Shown: positions 1-12,309, counted from the stretch's first letter. The stretch: 64,000 nucleotides of DNA from Prinia subflava (GCF_021018805.1 NC_086257.1:17728693-17792692), one strand, 5' to 3'. The notes: generated by a model from the sequence alone, not told the origin. A program made the numbers and translations.

Positions 1-1659
1 CCCTGGGGTTTGAAGGTAGGAGTATTTGCATCCTGCATGAAAACCTCGTTTGATACCATTCACTGAATTCACATCTCATCACAGCTGGTGGATGACACTG
101 GAGTCCATTAGGGGGTTGGGGTCAGTTTATCTGCATAATTGGCAGAAAGACAGCTTGTCCTGTCCCCTGCACTCATATTCACCTAGGCATGGGCCTAAAT
201 TAATCCCCCAGATCTCTGTTTTGGGAAGTAAAGCTCTAGACTGTCACCTGGATCTGGATTTTCTGCCTGGCTCTGCCTCCCTCCATAGGGAGCAGTACCA
301 GTAGCCAAGGGGCTACTTTCCACCTTCACCTGCATCCTGACCACTTGCACCCCTCTTCCCTTGGTAGTTTCTACTCCTAATGAGAGAAGCAGGAGCCATG
401 TGCATGATGACTACAGGGGAGGCCAGACTGTGCATTAATAGCCATTTCAGGTGCAGTGTTTCATTTCAGACAAGCAGAATTTCCACCACTTTGTTGCAGC
501 AGATTCATAAATTACTGTTTCATAAACAATACCAAAGAGTTAAATTGGGATGCTGTTCCTCAGCCGCTGGAAGATCACCAGCTTCCACTGAAGCTTTCCC
601 CTTTACCTGACCATTTGCCTTAGGGGGACACAAGGAGCCAGGACAGGCAGGAGGGAGATGCAGGCTGAGGAATCCTTTCATAGCATTGTGTTATTCTGCA
701 CAAAAACTTACTGGGAAGAGCTGGTGAACAGGCCAGTGATGGAATTGGTGAAATATCACAGCTATCTCCCAACAGAAGAAGAGAATGGAACAGAGAGGTT
801 GGAAGCAACAACTCAGAGACAGCAGAAGTAATTTTGCTGTTTGCAGAGTATTTTCTTTTGCCAGTGACCCCTGGCACTATGTTTAGAACCCTCCTGGCAC
901 CCAGCAGCAGAGTTTCCCAAAGTGTGGGGTTTATGCCTTGCTTTCCTCACTGACAGATGCCCTGATGTCTCATCCCCTGTGGCTGCAGAAGCCGGGGAGG
1001 TTTCATGGTTCAAGTATCTGCAGCATAGAACCGACTTGCTGCTCACAGGTTAAAGGCAAGGCACTGCTGCACAGCATCCCTCACCAGACTGAGTATCTTT
1101 AAGTAGGAAACAATGAACATTATCATCCCTTTACCAGAAGATATTGCTCCTATTGCCAGGGCTCTAACTGAGGCAATAATACAAGTGATTCCCCCCCAAA
1201 ATTCTGTTGCATTCATCAAGAGTGCAATCATTAATTTCTGGTCTCCCTGGTCCCCATTTAGCTGCTGTATGGATTAGGATCAAAACTATAAATTATCATC
1301 TACAAAATGATTTGAAATGCTGCAAGGAAAATATGTTAAAAATGGGCAAGGATGCTGTAATGAAATAGAACACTGCACTGTTCACTCAGCAATTGTCTTC
1401 CTTAACTAACATCAATACTTCTGTTTGATTCATTTCGCTGTTCTCTGTCCTTCTCAGACTTACAGTTTTTCTGTGGAATGCTGCTGTCCTTTCACTCATT
1501 TGTGCTGGTCATGTGTCTCCTCTTTTATAACTGTTGGACCCCAGTCCACCTGTTTGTTAAAGAGACTGTCAGTTGCAGAGGTGATGCAGAAATTCACTTT
1601 GTTCTGGTTGTCTGGTCACTATTTCACCTTGAAGACACAAATTGTACTTCCTGTCACAG
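1..1659 (+). other. Presumed MCF2L2 intron
   Basis: I see no exon with matching phase, coding similarity and both splice signals here. Small open frames at 50-304, 380-610 and 1425-1766 lack recognisable protein sequence, apart from the end of the last one, which is the exon at 1660. The stretch is therefore read as intron of the gene to the left. Confidence 0.5.
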
Positions 1660-1746
1660 ATGCTTTTGAGAACACCATTTTGGCCCAGGCTAAATGTAAT
1701 GCTGGTTCTACCACGAGATCCGTACCTAGATCTGCTTCACAGACAG
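1660..1746 (+). CDS. MCF2L2: MCF2L2 exon, linker before the SH3 domain
   Basis: The acceptor is 'cttcctgtcacag' and the donor is 'gtaaac'. The exon is 87 bases, entered at phase 1 and left at phase 1, and encodes a Ser/Thr/Arg-rich linker that includes 'STTRSVPRSASQT'. It joins in frame to the exon at 3807. It is the least certain of the five because this linker is poorly conserved. The support is open frame, both splice signals and matching phase. Confidence 0.6.
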
Positions 1747-4700
1747 GTAAACAAAAGTATTTGTAAACTCCATTTGAGAGTGCAAACTAAATTTATGATA
1801 ATATTTACTCTCTTTATTATAAGGAGAGTTTTCTCTTTTGGTGAATATAATTTCCCGTCAAAACAATGAAGAACAAGCTTGGATCACTAGCTTAGAAACA
1901 ATGTCCCAGATTCTGGTTTTCTGAGGTCAGGATAAAATAATTCTTTTAATTGAAAGCAGAGAGAGCTCAGAATTGGATCTGTCTTATTTTATAAGAATTA
2001 AGCATGAGAAACAAGCTGTTTCTTAGTCTCAGAAACAGTCTTAGCTGTTTCTTAGAATAGTGATTTCTGAGGAAGAGGGAGGCTCATGCATGTATTTGTA
2101 AGGAATTCTTGCTGGTGAGGTTTCTAAATGACAGTGGAATCTTTGTCTAATGGGGTAGAGGGATATCTTTTTCTCTTGGTGTTTGTAGTCCAGACTGAAT
2201 TGGAACTTAAATTTCAGTAGCAAGTTGAAGTTAATTAGAATCAGCATGTTCTTGTATGTTTAGACCTTTGCTAGTATGGCTGCTGTGAATAAACAGGTAC
2301 AGGTCAGTGTCCCTTGAGAGGCTGCTTTACACCTTTAGAAGTGCAGATGAGCAGACCACACCTGTGGGGCGATGGCTGGGGATGCAGCTCTGCTGGAGGA
2401 AGGTCCCTGTGTCCCTTGTAACTGGGTTGCAGTGCTGGAGCAGACAGTCCCTGGGTGGCAGAGGGGGCTGCAGAGCTGCATGGCCATGCATTGCACCAAG
2501 CAATGCTTGTAGCAGAGAGGATGTTCATGGGGCAGGACTAAATAAACCAATTAATAAACCTCTTTCTTCCAGATCAGGTCACTTTTCTGTTTACTGCCTG
2601 AACTGCCTGGCTTGAGTTTTGTATTGTCTCAGGCCAGTTTTGTTGTGGGTTGAGAGTGCTGGGATGTGCATAATCCCACTGTGTGAGCATCTGTCTCCAT
2701 GCCTTGTGCTCAGAACTTTGCTTTGTTGAGAGCAATGGCCCTCAGGATGTAAAGAACTTGGTTCAGCATCTGCTCAGCCCAAGCCCCTGTGCCTCAGCCA
2801 ATGCCCAGCAGGTACATTAATTAGGAAGGCACATGGTAAGTTGACTGACTCCATTCAGCTTGTATCTGACAGGGCTGCAGAATCATTTGGTAGATGCAAG
2901 GTCTGTTTCCTCTGAGCTGGACTGCAGTCATCCCCATCCCCACCAGAAAAGGGACAGGCATCAAGTGCAGGGAAGTGCAGATGATGATTGCCTTCTGCAC
3001 AAAAGAGCCTGAGCTACTTGTGCACCGTGGGAGCCTCAGGCAGACAGGTCTTACCAGGCTCAGCCTCAGTTTCCCTCAGGACACATCCTATAGACATGCC
3101 TGTTTTAGGTGAAGAGAGACTGGCTGTTGAGCTTGGGCTGGAAACCTCTCTTTGAGTCCATCCCAATGGGTTGGGGTGGTTCTGGTGAAAATCATGCAGT
3201 GAGACAGGTAACAGCACAAATATGACTGAGGTCTCTCCTCACCCCCCTGGCTGTCTTTGTGCCTTGCTGTTTCCTCTGTCCCTTCCCTGCACTTGCAGCC
3301 TGCTCCATGGTATAGCCTTGGGAATTGCTCAGGTGGTACTATCACCTTGGGGTGAGATGGAGATAAGAAGTCAAGCAAAATTCCATGGCTTTGTACTTAC
3401 CTAAACATGTGGAGGTAAGCTGGAAAGTGAATGACCATGGCCTTCTGAAAGTCATGTCAGCACAAGTTACCATGTGCTCTGCAGGAGGATTCCTGGTCCT
3501 TGTTTTTTGTACCTCCTGAGCTGAAGGGACTGAGCAATGCTGAGCACTGGAAGTATCCATGGGTATGAACACTGCAGCCACACATGCTGCTCTCACACAG
3601 GGACAGTGAGTGGTACAGGCTTTTAGAGACAGAATAATGTGACATCATTTTTATGGCAAAACCATGAATAAGCTATAAAAAAGTACCAGCACTTCGGTAA
3701 GTGGAAGAGTGGGAAGTGAACCTGCGACATTCATTCTACAAAGACTGATTCTCAAAGAGGCTAATGTCTGGTAGCTAACCCTTTCTGGTTTATCTCTTTT
3801 GAAAAGGTTGGCCCAGCAGGCAGATGCCTTCTCTAGACACATTTGAAGATTTCGAAGCCATCCCTTCCAGCATGGATGAACTCTCCAACTCTTCTGATTT
3901 GGAGGAAGAGACCAACCCCAACAATGTAATTGCTTTTTAAAATTACACTGCCCTTTCCCAGCACAGCTTCCTCCTCTCTAAGGATCACATGTGACCTGCA
4001 AAGTTTGGGTTCATACCAGCCTTAAATCCATGGATGTGTGGGAATACAGAAGATGAAAATTTGATCTGAGGTGTTGGAAGATTATTACAAGACTTTTGTT
4101 GATTAGGATGAGGATCATAAAAAGTCACCCATACTTGTAAGCTGTTAGTTTGCCTGCTACCAAAGTGAGGGAAAACTCTGAGTATTTAAATAAGTAATTT
4201 AGGACTTTTCCAGATAACTTCACCTGGTATCACAAACCCAATTTTTTTATCAGAATAATGGCTGTTGGGTTAAGCCTAAAGTCTAAATTCAGAGAACAAG
4301 TATATCCAAATTTTGATTAATATTTAACCTGGGCATGATAAAACACAATTGCCTATAGAAGAAATCTCTGCCAGCTTGAAATGTTTAATTCAGTATTTAA
4401 CTAAAATCTCTTGCACAGTTTTCTTTCATCCATTTTGACTGTATTTCTGGTGCCTTGTTTCATTCATTTTAGGGGAGCAATCTCTTCCGTGTCGAAGGCA
4501 GTTTTGACAGCTGTTTCCCAGATTCTCTGACTCTTGAGGATGGAGATTTAGTGCAGTTTGTGCAGGAAGGAGAGAATGGGCAGTGGTGAGTATGGCAGAC
4601 AGACACAACTGGACAGGTAGAACAGCCATAACCTCCTGGAAAAGATGGAAAATATTCAGAATAATGTCAAAATCTCTTCAAAATCAATCCAAATCCACTC

Positions 4701-6686
4701 AATCCATTGATCACAACATGAAAGAGGCAGTGGGAGGCATGAACACACAAAGCAGCTTTGGTTAATTGCACTGGGTGGCTTTGATCCCAAATGCTTGTGA
4801 CATGAGGTTTAAGGGGACAAGTTTGTGTAAAGGAAATGGATGGGAATAGTTGGGCTTTTGACACCAGAAGGAAATCTGTCAAAGGCAGCACCCTCCTGTA
4901 GGATACATCCATAAAATCCCCACACCTTCCACTGAGAGGACTTTCTCATAATGGCTGGTGGGTTAAACCTAAAGTCTAAATGCAGAGAACAGGTCTATCT
5001 GAATTTTGATGAATATTAAACCTGGGCATGTTAAAACACAGTTGCCTACAGAAGAAATCTCTGCCAGCTTGAAATGCCTAATTCAGTATTTAACTAAAAT
5101 CTCTTGAAGTGTTCTTTCATCCATAGTGATTGTAGATCGATGATCTTGAAGGTCTCTTGCAACCCAGTGATTCTGTGATTCTCTGATTCTGTATGGATAC
5201 CTGTAGGACTGCTCTGGGTCCTCTGCCTTCCTCCTTAGTTTAGGAAATAATAGCCAAACATGCACCTCTAAGAAACACAACGCAGGGAAAGGCAATGCAG
5301 GAAAATTCACTGCCTGTTTTCTGAGTTTCAGGTTAGTGAAGAAACTGGTCTCTGAGAAAAGCGACTGGGTTCCCTCCAGTATATTGCAGCCAGCAGAGGG
5401 GGACAGTAACAACATAATCAAGAGCAGCAATGCAGGTAATACAGAAAATGTGTTACTGGTTTGGTGTTTTTTTTCTCCATACTGAAAAAGAATGCAATAG
5501 TAAAAAAAAAAAAGTGATAAAAAGTGCACTTTCTGTATTAAAGTACTTACCTGAGTGCATGTCTGTGCTGCAGTCTCTGGTGACATGGCTGAGCTAACCT
5601 GAGATTTGGTGCCTGGGTGTCAGAGCTGGTCAGGCACAGCAGCTTTCCTTGGCCTGGCTGAATTGTTTTCCCCTTTCTGAGCAGAACTTGAATCTCCCAT
5701 CCAGTCTCTGTAGCTATCAGTACTGGCTGCTTTACAGGGAGCCCAAGTGTCTCATACACAGGGTGTGAATGCAGGACAGCTTTGATCCTGGCATGGATAG
5801 ACTTTGGATGTAGACCAGCATCAGGGCTGTGCTTCTGGCCTAGGTTTGAACACATTAAAATTTCATGAACCATTACTGCCTTCATCATATTTCACAGCTG
5901 GCTCCAAAAGCTGCTGGAAGGGCTGCTCTGGCAAGATTTCAGCCAAATCAGCACTAAAAGTCATCTGTTCTCAGCTTTGGTTCTGACCTAACACCCAAAC
6001 AGGTTGCACTGGAAAAGCTGAATCTGAGCAACTCTGCAGATCAAAGGTTTACAATTCTAGACTAATATTTGTCCATCCTTAAATATAATTTACCAAAATG
6101 TGTCCTGCTTTTCTTCTGGTAGCAGAAGAAAGCAAAATCTGGCACAGCCATTCCCTGGGGATCTGTGATGGAGAGCTACCAGCACTTTATTCTGAGTTAC
6201 TGATCTCTTTTGATTTTTTTTTTGGTCAGTTTGTTAAAGTGGAGGAAATCCTTTTTGAACCTCAGGATTCTTTGCTGTGGTGTAAAGAGTGTTGGGTAAC
6301 TGCTGCTCCCTCACCTCCACAGCAGGTCAGTCCTCTCCTCACCAGCCCAGTGATGGCTCTCATTTCACTGGCATGTCCGGTGCTTCAAAAGAAGAACAAA
6401 GCCAGGCACACATTACAGTTACACACCAAAAGAGCCTCCCTTGCCTTTCGAGGGAATTAGGAGAGCAGTAGAATTGTGATTTTATGTTTTATTTTATTCC
6501 AAGCTTTTAACAAAGAACCTCGAGACTGTAGGTGGAAAACCCTGTAGACATTTTGTAGTGACAATGCCCATGTCCTCCTTTTCAGACACGTACAACGATT
6601 CCTGCAGCACAGCCTCAGTAGAGTCAGACACGAAGGAAAGTGAGGTGGCCAAAAGCTTCCCAGCAGAACAGAGGGCTGGCAGCTGA
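1660..6686 (+). CDS. MCF2L2: MCF2L2, 3' part: Dbl-family Rho guanine nucleotide exchange factor, C-terminal linker, SH3 domain and tail
   Basis: Five exons (1660-1746, 3807-3925, 4473-4585, 5332-5435, 6586-6686) join in frame to give the last 174 residues of a protein whose start lies left of the window. All junctions have AG acceptors and GT donors, and the phases agree throughout. The middle two exons form an SH3-like fold: an acidic 'LEDGDLVQFVQEG' stretch, 'GQW', then 'DWVPSSIL'. Family knowledge: MCF2L/Dbs-type exchange factors carry CRAL-TRIO, spectrin-like, DH, PH and C-terminal SH3 domains and load GTP on Rho GTPases at the membrane. The linker 'GWPSRQMPSLDTFEDF' parallels the remembered 'GWSKTSHSLE' linker of MCF2L. 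The paralogue is chosen by position, because MCF2L2 is the neighbour of LAMP3 and MCCC1 in vertebrates. The short tail after the SH3 domain ends at TGA 6684-6686. MCF2L is the main alternative. DH and PH exons are not in this window. Confidence 0.8.
1747..3806 (+). other. Presumed MCF2L2 intron, no feature recognised
   Basis: About 2 kb between two in-frame exons. It holds only short non-conserved open frames, and no repeat family that I can name. Confidence 0.55.
3807..3925 (+). CDS. MCF2L2: MCF2L2 exon, acidic linker
   Basis: The polypyrimidine tract and AG end at 3806, and the donor is 'gtaatt' at 3926. The 119 bases encode a Trp-Pro start followed by an acidic, serine-rich stretch ('DTFEDFEAIPSSMDEL', then 'SSDLEEE'). 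It leaves at phase 0. The AG at 3818-3819 could be an alternative acceptor 13 bases downstream but would break the frame. Confidence 0.75.
4255..5134 (+). repeat. Direct duplication of an intron segment bracketing the first SH3 exon
   Basis: Copy 1 is 4255-4443 and copy 2 is 4948-5134. They share long blocks such as 'gaagaaatctctgccagctt' and 'tcagtatttaactaaaatct' and are roughly 85-90% identical by eye. The copies are about 693 bases apart, with exon 4473-4585 between them. Copy 2 runs straight into a CR1 tail. Confidence 0.85.
4473..4585 (+). CDS. MCF2L2: MCF2L2 exon, first half of the SH3 domain
   Basis: The acceptor AG is at 4471-4472 and the donor 'gtgagt' at 4586. The 113 bases encode the SH3 RT-loop region and the conserved 'LEDGDLVQF' strand, ending in the split Trp codon of 'GQW'. 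A copy of the intron just upstream reappears downstream at 4948-5134. Confidence 0.85.
5132..5193 (+). mobile_element. CR1 LINE 3' tail, severely 5'-truncated
   Basis: The sequence 'gatgatcttgaaggtctctt' followed by 'caacccagtgattctgtgat' matches the well-known CR1 3' end, which closes with short ATTCTGTG-like repeats rather than poly(A). Only about 60 bases remain. It is on the + strand inside an MCF2L2 intron. Confidence 0.75.
5332..5435 (+). CDS. MCF2L2: MCF2L2 exon, second half of the SH3 domain
   Basis: The first base completes the Trp codon begun in the previous exon. The 104 bases encode 'LVKKLVSEKSDWVPSSILQ', the typical SH3 n-Src to 3-10 helix region with the WVP motif, then a short Asn/Ser-rich tail. 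The donor is 'gtaata' at 5436. Confidence 0.85.
6586..6686 (+). CDS. MCF2L2: MCF2L2 last coding exon
   Basis: The acceptor is 'tcctccttttcag'. The exon continues the frame with 'DTYNDSCSTASVESD' and stops at TGA 6684-6686. It encodes the Ser/Thr-rich extreme C terminus. No conserved domain is visible. The 3' UTR follows; an ATTAAA at about 6868 is a possible but weak poly(A) signal. Confidence 0.75.
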
Positions 6687-9600
6687 ACAGCAGGACCAGC
6701 CTTCCTCAGGACCCCGTCCACCTGTCTTTACCTTGGGTGGACACCGGATCAAAGCTGCCTTTCTCACAAGCTCTGAGGTTCATAATCCACTAAAATTTTA
6801 TCAATGTGAACAGATGAGAACTGTGCTGTCCACCTGGCAAGCTGGGAAAAACGAACTTGAAAGGAGCATTAAACATCCAGAAAACATCAAACCTACCTTC
6901 AGTATTAGAGGAGAAAAATGCTTCTTGCATTGATTATCAAACTGTTTCAGAAGATGTGGCCTAAATTAGGTCGACAGCAGAGCTGAAGAGTTTCTATGCA
7001 CGCACCTTTTGGCAACTTCGCTTGAGCACCACATCACTGCAAAGGAGCACAGTGGTTACGAGTCCTTGCTCCACCCTGGGGTCACCGGGAGGTTTTTCCA
7101 TTTGCTTGCCTCTGGCTGTGCCTTCCCTGTCCTCCTTAATTCCAGCTGATACATCATCACAAATGTGCCCTTTTTGCAACACCAAAAACCCCACCTGAGG
7201 GTGGCTGTGGGAAGGAGACTCCTGGCTGGGCCGGTCAGGGAGGCTCGGTGCAGCAGTGACGGGACTCCCTGCTGCACACAGCGTTCCACACCTGGGAGGT
7301 GCAGGGCTGAGCAGGGGAGTAAAGACCTGTAACAGCTGTGACAAAGAACACTTTGAACTCTTTTCTACAGTCAAAGTCTTTCCTCTGCCCCCTCTACAGT
7401 CTCTGGTTGCTGGATCACAACCCTTTGCATTTGGTGCCGAGAATTGAGTGGAATGCCATTTACTGTCACATATTTGAGTAGACTGCATGCTTTCCTTGTG
7501 TGCTGGGCTATGAGTAGATACATTTCACCCCCCATTTGGAATATACTTAAGCATTGCAAATAGGCAGTGAGCATTAGATGCTCCGATGAGTGGATAAAGT
7601 GTTGTTGTTAAATAATTCTTTCCAGGACGTTTGATGAAAGGACTGTACCAAATCTCTGCCACATAAGGATGTAATGTATAACATAAAGTGATTACAGATG
7701 GTATGATTCTTACACAAGCCATTAGCTCATTTAGAGCAACTGTTAAGGCATTTTGATGGTAATTGGGTCTTAGGTCCCACAAAAGCTGCTAGTACTTTAG
7801 TAAAGATAAATATTGACTGCAGGTTGCAGACAGGCAAAGATCAGTCTGGTAAAAACGAGCCCAGAAGAAGCTCAAGAGTGAGTGAGTGGCTTTCACTCTT
7901 AGGGATGTTTTGTTTAACCCTCAGACTAGTGGTGCTTTATGTAAATAACAAAGGGCACTAAAAGCACTAGAAATGGAGATTAAGCAAAACCAAAACCCGC
8001 TCTTTACTAATTGAGCCTCTGAGCAAAGCAGTTGGTGTGTATCACTTCTGCTCTCACCTTGCAGGGACTCGAATGTTTTCCTTTGTGTCTCAGCGGAGGC
8101 TGGCATTGCAAGTACCTTAGTGTGAGTCAGGATAGCTGTGGAGCAGGTAGATAGTCCTCTTTGAGAAAAAGCCTTGGAGCAGGTAAAGGCTTAGATTTTT
8201 TTTTTTGCCTATGAAGATTTATTGCTTGATTATAAGTTGCACTGTAGTGATTGATACCCATGGCTCTTCTAACATTCCATATCTAAACTCTGTGATTTTT
8301 GACATTTTCTGTTCATGACTAAAGGATCTGAGAGTTCTGTACCTTTCTGGAAGCTGTTTTTGTCCTACAGAGGTAGGAGCTTGCCTGTTTCTGTTGGTCA
8401 TTTACCTCAAAAATGACATGTAGGCTCTCAGGAACATGAATCCTCTTGGTCTGCTGTGGTTATCAGCACCTTGCAGGAAGAACTGATTCTTTTCAGTCCT
8501 CTAAGGAAATATGTAGTGACATTTTCTTATAGTGCAATTACTTTATCCCCTCTCTAAAATGAGTTCATTCTGGTTTCTCTATTACTCTCAGTAATTTTTG
8601 CACAGGAACAGTGCTGCTGTCTACTCCTGCCCTAAGCATAGGAGAGGAAAGGGTTAGGGAGCTTTGATTGCACATTAGTGAGTATAGTGAGCTTGTGTGT
8701 GTGGGAGGGTTACCCTGGGTGTATGAAACAGCCAGAATGAAGATTTGTGACATTGCTGATGGATGGAAAGACAAAAACCTGCACTTTGGAGTTTTATTTT
8801 TGAGCAGTCTCATTCTGATTGTGAAATGGCAGTGGGAAGTCTCTGAACTGAAGATGACAAGTCCGGTACTGTCAGTCCATTTCCTACCTCTGCACGAGCA
8901 GGGTGACAGTGTGCTGGTCCTACATCCCCTGCTGCCCTGAAACCTTCCTGTAAAATGGGAGCTATTGAATTTCCCACTAAATGCTAGATTTTACCATGTA
9001 TACAAAAATTAGAGACCCTCCAGGGAAAAGCAAAGCATTCAACCCCACATGCCCCAGTGTGCCCTCCAAGGGTGCCACTGGAGGCATCCTGTGGAGCAGT
9101 CTAGAGCTGGAGCAGGGAATGGAGCACTGAGGAAAAGGGTCCTCTCCCAGCTCCAGACCATCTGTCATGGCAACTGCAGAGGAAGGGGCTGGATTATTGC
9201 ATTCTCCTCCCTACTTTGTTTTTGAAAGCTTTTTCTTTTTTATTTTTTCCCACCCAAAATCTCATGTCTTATCCTGCTGGACCAAAGTTTGAGTGTGTCC
9301 TGCTCCACGGATGCCCTGGGGATCCCTCTGTCCCGTGGCTGTGCAGCAGTGGCACAGCACTCTGGCCTTTGGGAGCTGCCTGTGCCACACCTCCCTGGGC
9401 ACACTGAGCAGGAGCTCACAACCATAACTGTGTCTTTAACCTTTCTGCAGTGCCAGCTGCCTCTTTCTGCCTCCACATTCCCAACCCAGAGCACAGAGCA
9501 GCCCTGGCAGGGTCTGCTGGGCAGTGACAGGGCCCTTTGGCTGGAGAGTCAGTGAGACAGGGCCACTGCAGGGCTGGCTTTGGGAAAGAGTGAGTTCAGT

Positions 9601-12080
9601 GGCACACCAGGCTGCTGACAAGTCCAAAGGAACAATCTTCTGGCTTTGCTGATCAGACAAAATGGGGTTTGATGACTTTTTGAGTTTTTTAAATAGTATG
9701 CAGGATAGTCTTTTAATTAGTATATTTCTGTCAAGCAAGGTGATAATTAAGGGAATGACTCCCCATGTATAGGAAGATGATTTGGTAAAGTCCAGCAAGA
9801 CTAATAATGTGTGTTAGGGTATGCTTATTCTGTCTGTAGGTCTTTGACACCATCCTTTTCAGGTGGATGGAACTAAAAATCATAGTTTTCAAATAAGGAT
9901 TTCATTTCAGTGTTGTTTGGAGATGATACAGTGACCATTTAGAAGTCATTTAAAAGTAATGGTTGTGACTAAATTTTGGCTGTAGAAGACACCAGATCCC
10001 AGGTAAATCTGTGCTGCAGCAGCCCTTGCTGCTGGCCCTGGGCCAGGGCTGCTCACCTGCCCTCCAGGCTGAGGGTTTGCCTGAGCTCTCCTCCCTCTGC
10101 TCTGCTGCTCTTCTGCAAAACTTCAGAAACTTCACATCCTCAAAGCTGCCCTCAGACCTGCTCACTCAGGTGTGGGAGGGCTGCAGAGTCCTTCCTTACT
10201 GGCACCAATGGCAAACAGACACAGGCAGCTGCATGACACACAATCCTTGTTTTAGTAAACCAGGCTAAAACAGAATCAGGCCTGATCCTCTCCTCTCACC
10301 TGTGGATCCTCTCTCCTCTCTCAGTGGAGAACCAGACCGTGGTCGTGGTCTTGAACACAAACAGCTGCAGCCAAACCACATCTGAGCTCTGGCTTTTCTC
10401 GCCAGTGACAGCAAAGCTCTGTGTGTGTCTCACGTTCTGGTCGTGTGTGTGATGAGAAACCATTTCATTCCTATGATTTTCTTAGAGTCTTGATATTCCA
10501 AACAGGATTGGGTATGAGAAAGGCCATGTGCTTCCTTTCCAAAAATACTCAAAGACTTCAAATATATATATATAATTAGAAATATATAAGAATAATAAGA
10601 AAAAAGATCCAAAATGTGTATTTCTTCTTGCAGCTGGACTGAAATAGCTGCTAAGATTTCCTCTCCCCAGCCGAGAATTGGTACAGTTTGTTTTTCTTAC
10701 ATGATTTCCATGGTGTTGATAATGATGTATTTGTATATTGTGACTGATGAGAGATAATCAGACAGGGAAAGAACACAGAATTACCTGTCCTTTTTTCCAG
10801 TCAAGACAGAATGTATGAATTTATTACAAGAAAAAAAGTGTGCAAATGAACTTCCTGTAATTAGGCCATTCTGACCTGTGTAGAACCACACTTTGTTTGA
10901 AATTTATAAAAATTATAACTAGTACAAAACTCCGTGGTTGATGTCTCTATATGAAGCAACAAGTAAAATGAGATTTTTTTTTTCTATTTGAAATAAATTA
11001 ATTACCAGTAAAGGCACATTACCAGAGCTGAAAAAAATCCACACATATGTCCAATATAACTGTAATTTGTCCAACACATGTGTCAAAAGGCAAAGTAAGT
11101 TTTTTTTTTCCTTTACCCATCTCCCTTAGTCATGTTCTGAATTGCTGGGACTCTTAGGAGTGTGCAAAGGTTCACACAGCTCAGAGGAAGTTGTAGATGA
11201 CTTTTTAATAGTTACTCCTGAATAACTATTTTACAACTATTTTAGTTGTAGATGACTTTATAATAGTTACTCCTGAGATATCTTCATGCCTTTGGCTACC
11301 AGTGTTCATTAGGGAGTGTTAATTGACCCAAATACAAACTGTGGATCATGCAGAAAGGCAAGCAGGTAAAAATAAGAATGTAGAAACACACTGCAAATCG
11401 AGCAAGATAAACTGGAACTGATTTCATGCAGTATCCACATTTCTGGGGGCAAACTTCATCTAACTTTTCAAGTCCTTGGTGTCACCACGTTCCTGCAGCG
11501 AGAATTGGTTTGAGGAAGAGAAGAATTAGGAGCACGCCAGATGCCAGCGTGGGGGCTGCTTTGTTCCCTGCCCCAAGCAGGCCCTGGCAAATGCCCGGGG
11601 CAGGGAACGCCCAGGGTAGGAGTGAGCGATGCTCTCTCTCCTGCTGCACATCCCGGCCCCGGACTCCGTGCCGAGCCGTGCCGAGCCCTTTGTGTGACAG
11701 CGGCGTTTGGATGCAGCGCTCCAGGGACCCCCACACCCACCCGAGATGGAGCAGGCCTGGGAGCAGAGGATGGCAAGAGCCCCTCTGCGCCTCTGCTCAG
11801 CCCTGTCTTGTAGCAGGTGCTCTGTGGAGATGGTCACACCTCTCCCCTTCCGTGCCTTAACATAAAAGATGGAATTTGGTCTTAAATAAAGTGTTTTCCA
11901 AAGAACAAAGGGGAGGCGCTGATTTACAGGCTGTGACCCTCTGCTGGGGCACTTTGCACCAGCTTCTCAGAGAGGGAGGGAGATGCACGAAGCTTTCCCC
12001 GACCTTGCAGAGCCCCGGGTCTCCACCCAGTCAGCCCAGCAGTCATTTCTCTTTTCACTTTCTTTCCTAACCATCATTTA
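6687..12080. other. MCF2L2 3' UTR and intergenic DNA before LAMP3
   Basis: The proximal part should be MCF2L2 3' UTR, though its end is not defined by a clear poly(A) signal. The rest shows no convincing exon. It includes a (TA)n-rich patch near 10562-10575 and a 55-base tandem duplication near 11189-11276. A moderately GC-rich stretch at about 11540-11800 has overlapping open frames on both strands but no recognisable protein. An AATAAA lies at about 11885. Confidence 0.5.
11189..11276. repeat. 55-base tandem duplication, 1.6 copies
   Basis: The block 'agttgtagatgactttttaa' begins at 11189 and recurs at 11244 with one difference. The second copy covers only about the first 33 bases. AT-rich, intergenic. 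Confidence 0.8.
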
Positions 12081-12263
12081 TTTCCTTCTGCGTGAGTTTA
12101 CAGACGAGAGGCATCGCTCTCCCCCTCTCTCTCCACCTCCTGCCCAGCCATGTGACTGAGCACTCCCTGCACCGAGTGAAACTTTGGAGTCCGCGGCAAG
12201 GCTGGGTTTCCTCTGCACCGCTCCCCGGGGACGAGCAGCGCTCAGCCCGCAGCCGCGCTGGCC
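12080..12263 (+). promoter_or_regulatory. LAMP3: Probable LAMP3 proximal promoter and 5' leader
   Basis: This GC- and CT-rich stretch lies directly before the LAMP3 start codon, with a pyrimidine-rich block at about 12115-12145 and CpGs towards the ATG. I see no TATA box. The transcription start cannot be placed from sequence alone. Confidence 0.4.
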
Positions 12264-12309
12264 ATGGGGAGGAGCGCACGGCACCGCATCTGGCTGACCC
12301 TCGCCTGCG
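12264..12309 (+). CDS. LAMP3: LAMP3 exon 1, signal peptide start
   Basis: ATG in the context 'ctggccATGGGG', then 'GRSARHRIWLTLAC', a basic start leading into a hydrophobic core. The donor 'gtgagt' follows at 12310. It ends at phase 1, matching exon 2. Confidence 0.88.

Noticed and set aside
690..830. A Gln/Lys-rich stretch considered as another MCF2L2 exon
   Set aside because: No frame gives both a fitting acceptor and donor with the phase needed for the exon at 1660.
11426..11860. A GC-rich patch with a 144-residue frame upstream of LAMP3, considered as an alternative first exon or small gene
   Set aside because: Opposite-strand frames overlap it, no domain or signal peptide is visible, and no donor fits LAMP3 exon 2 in frame.
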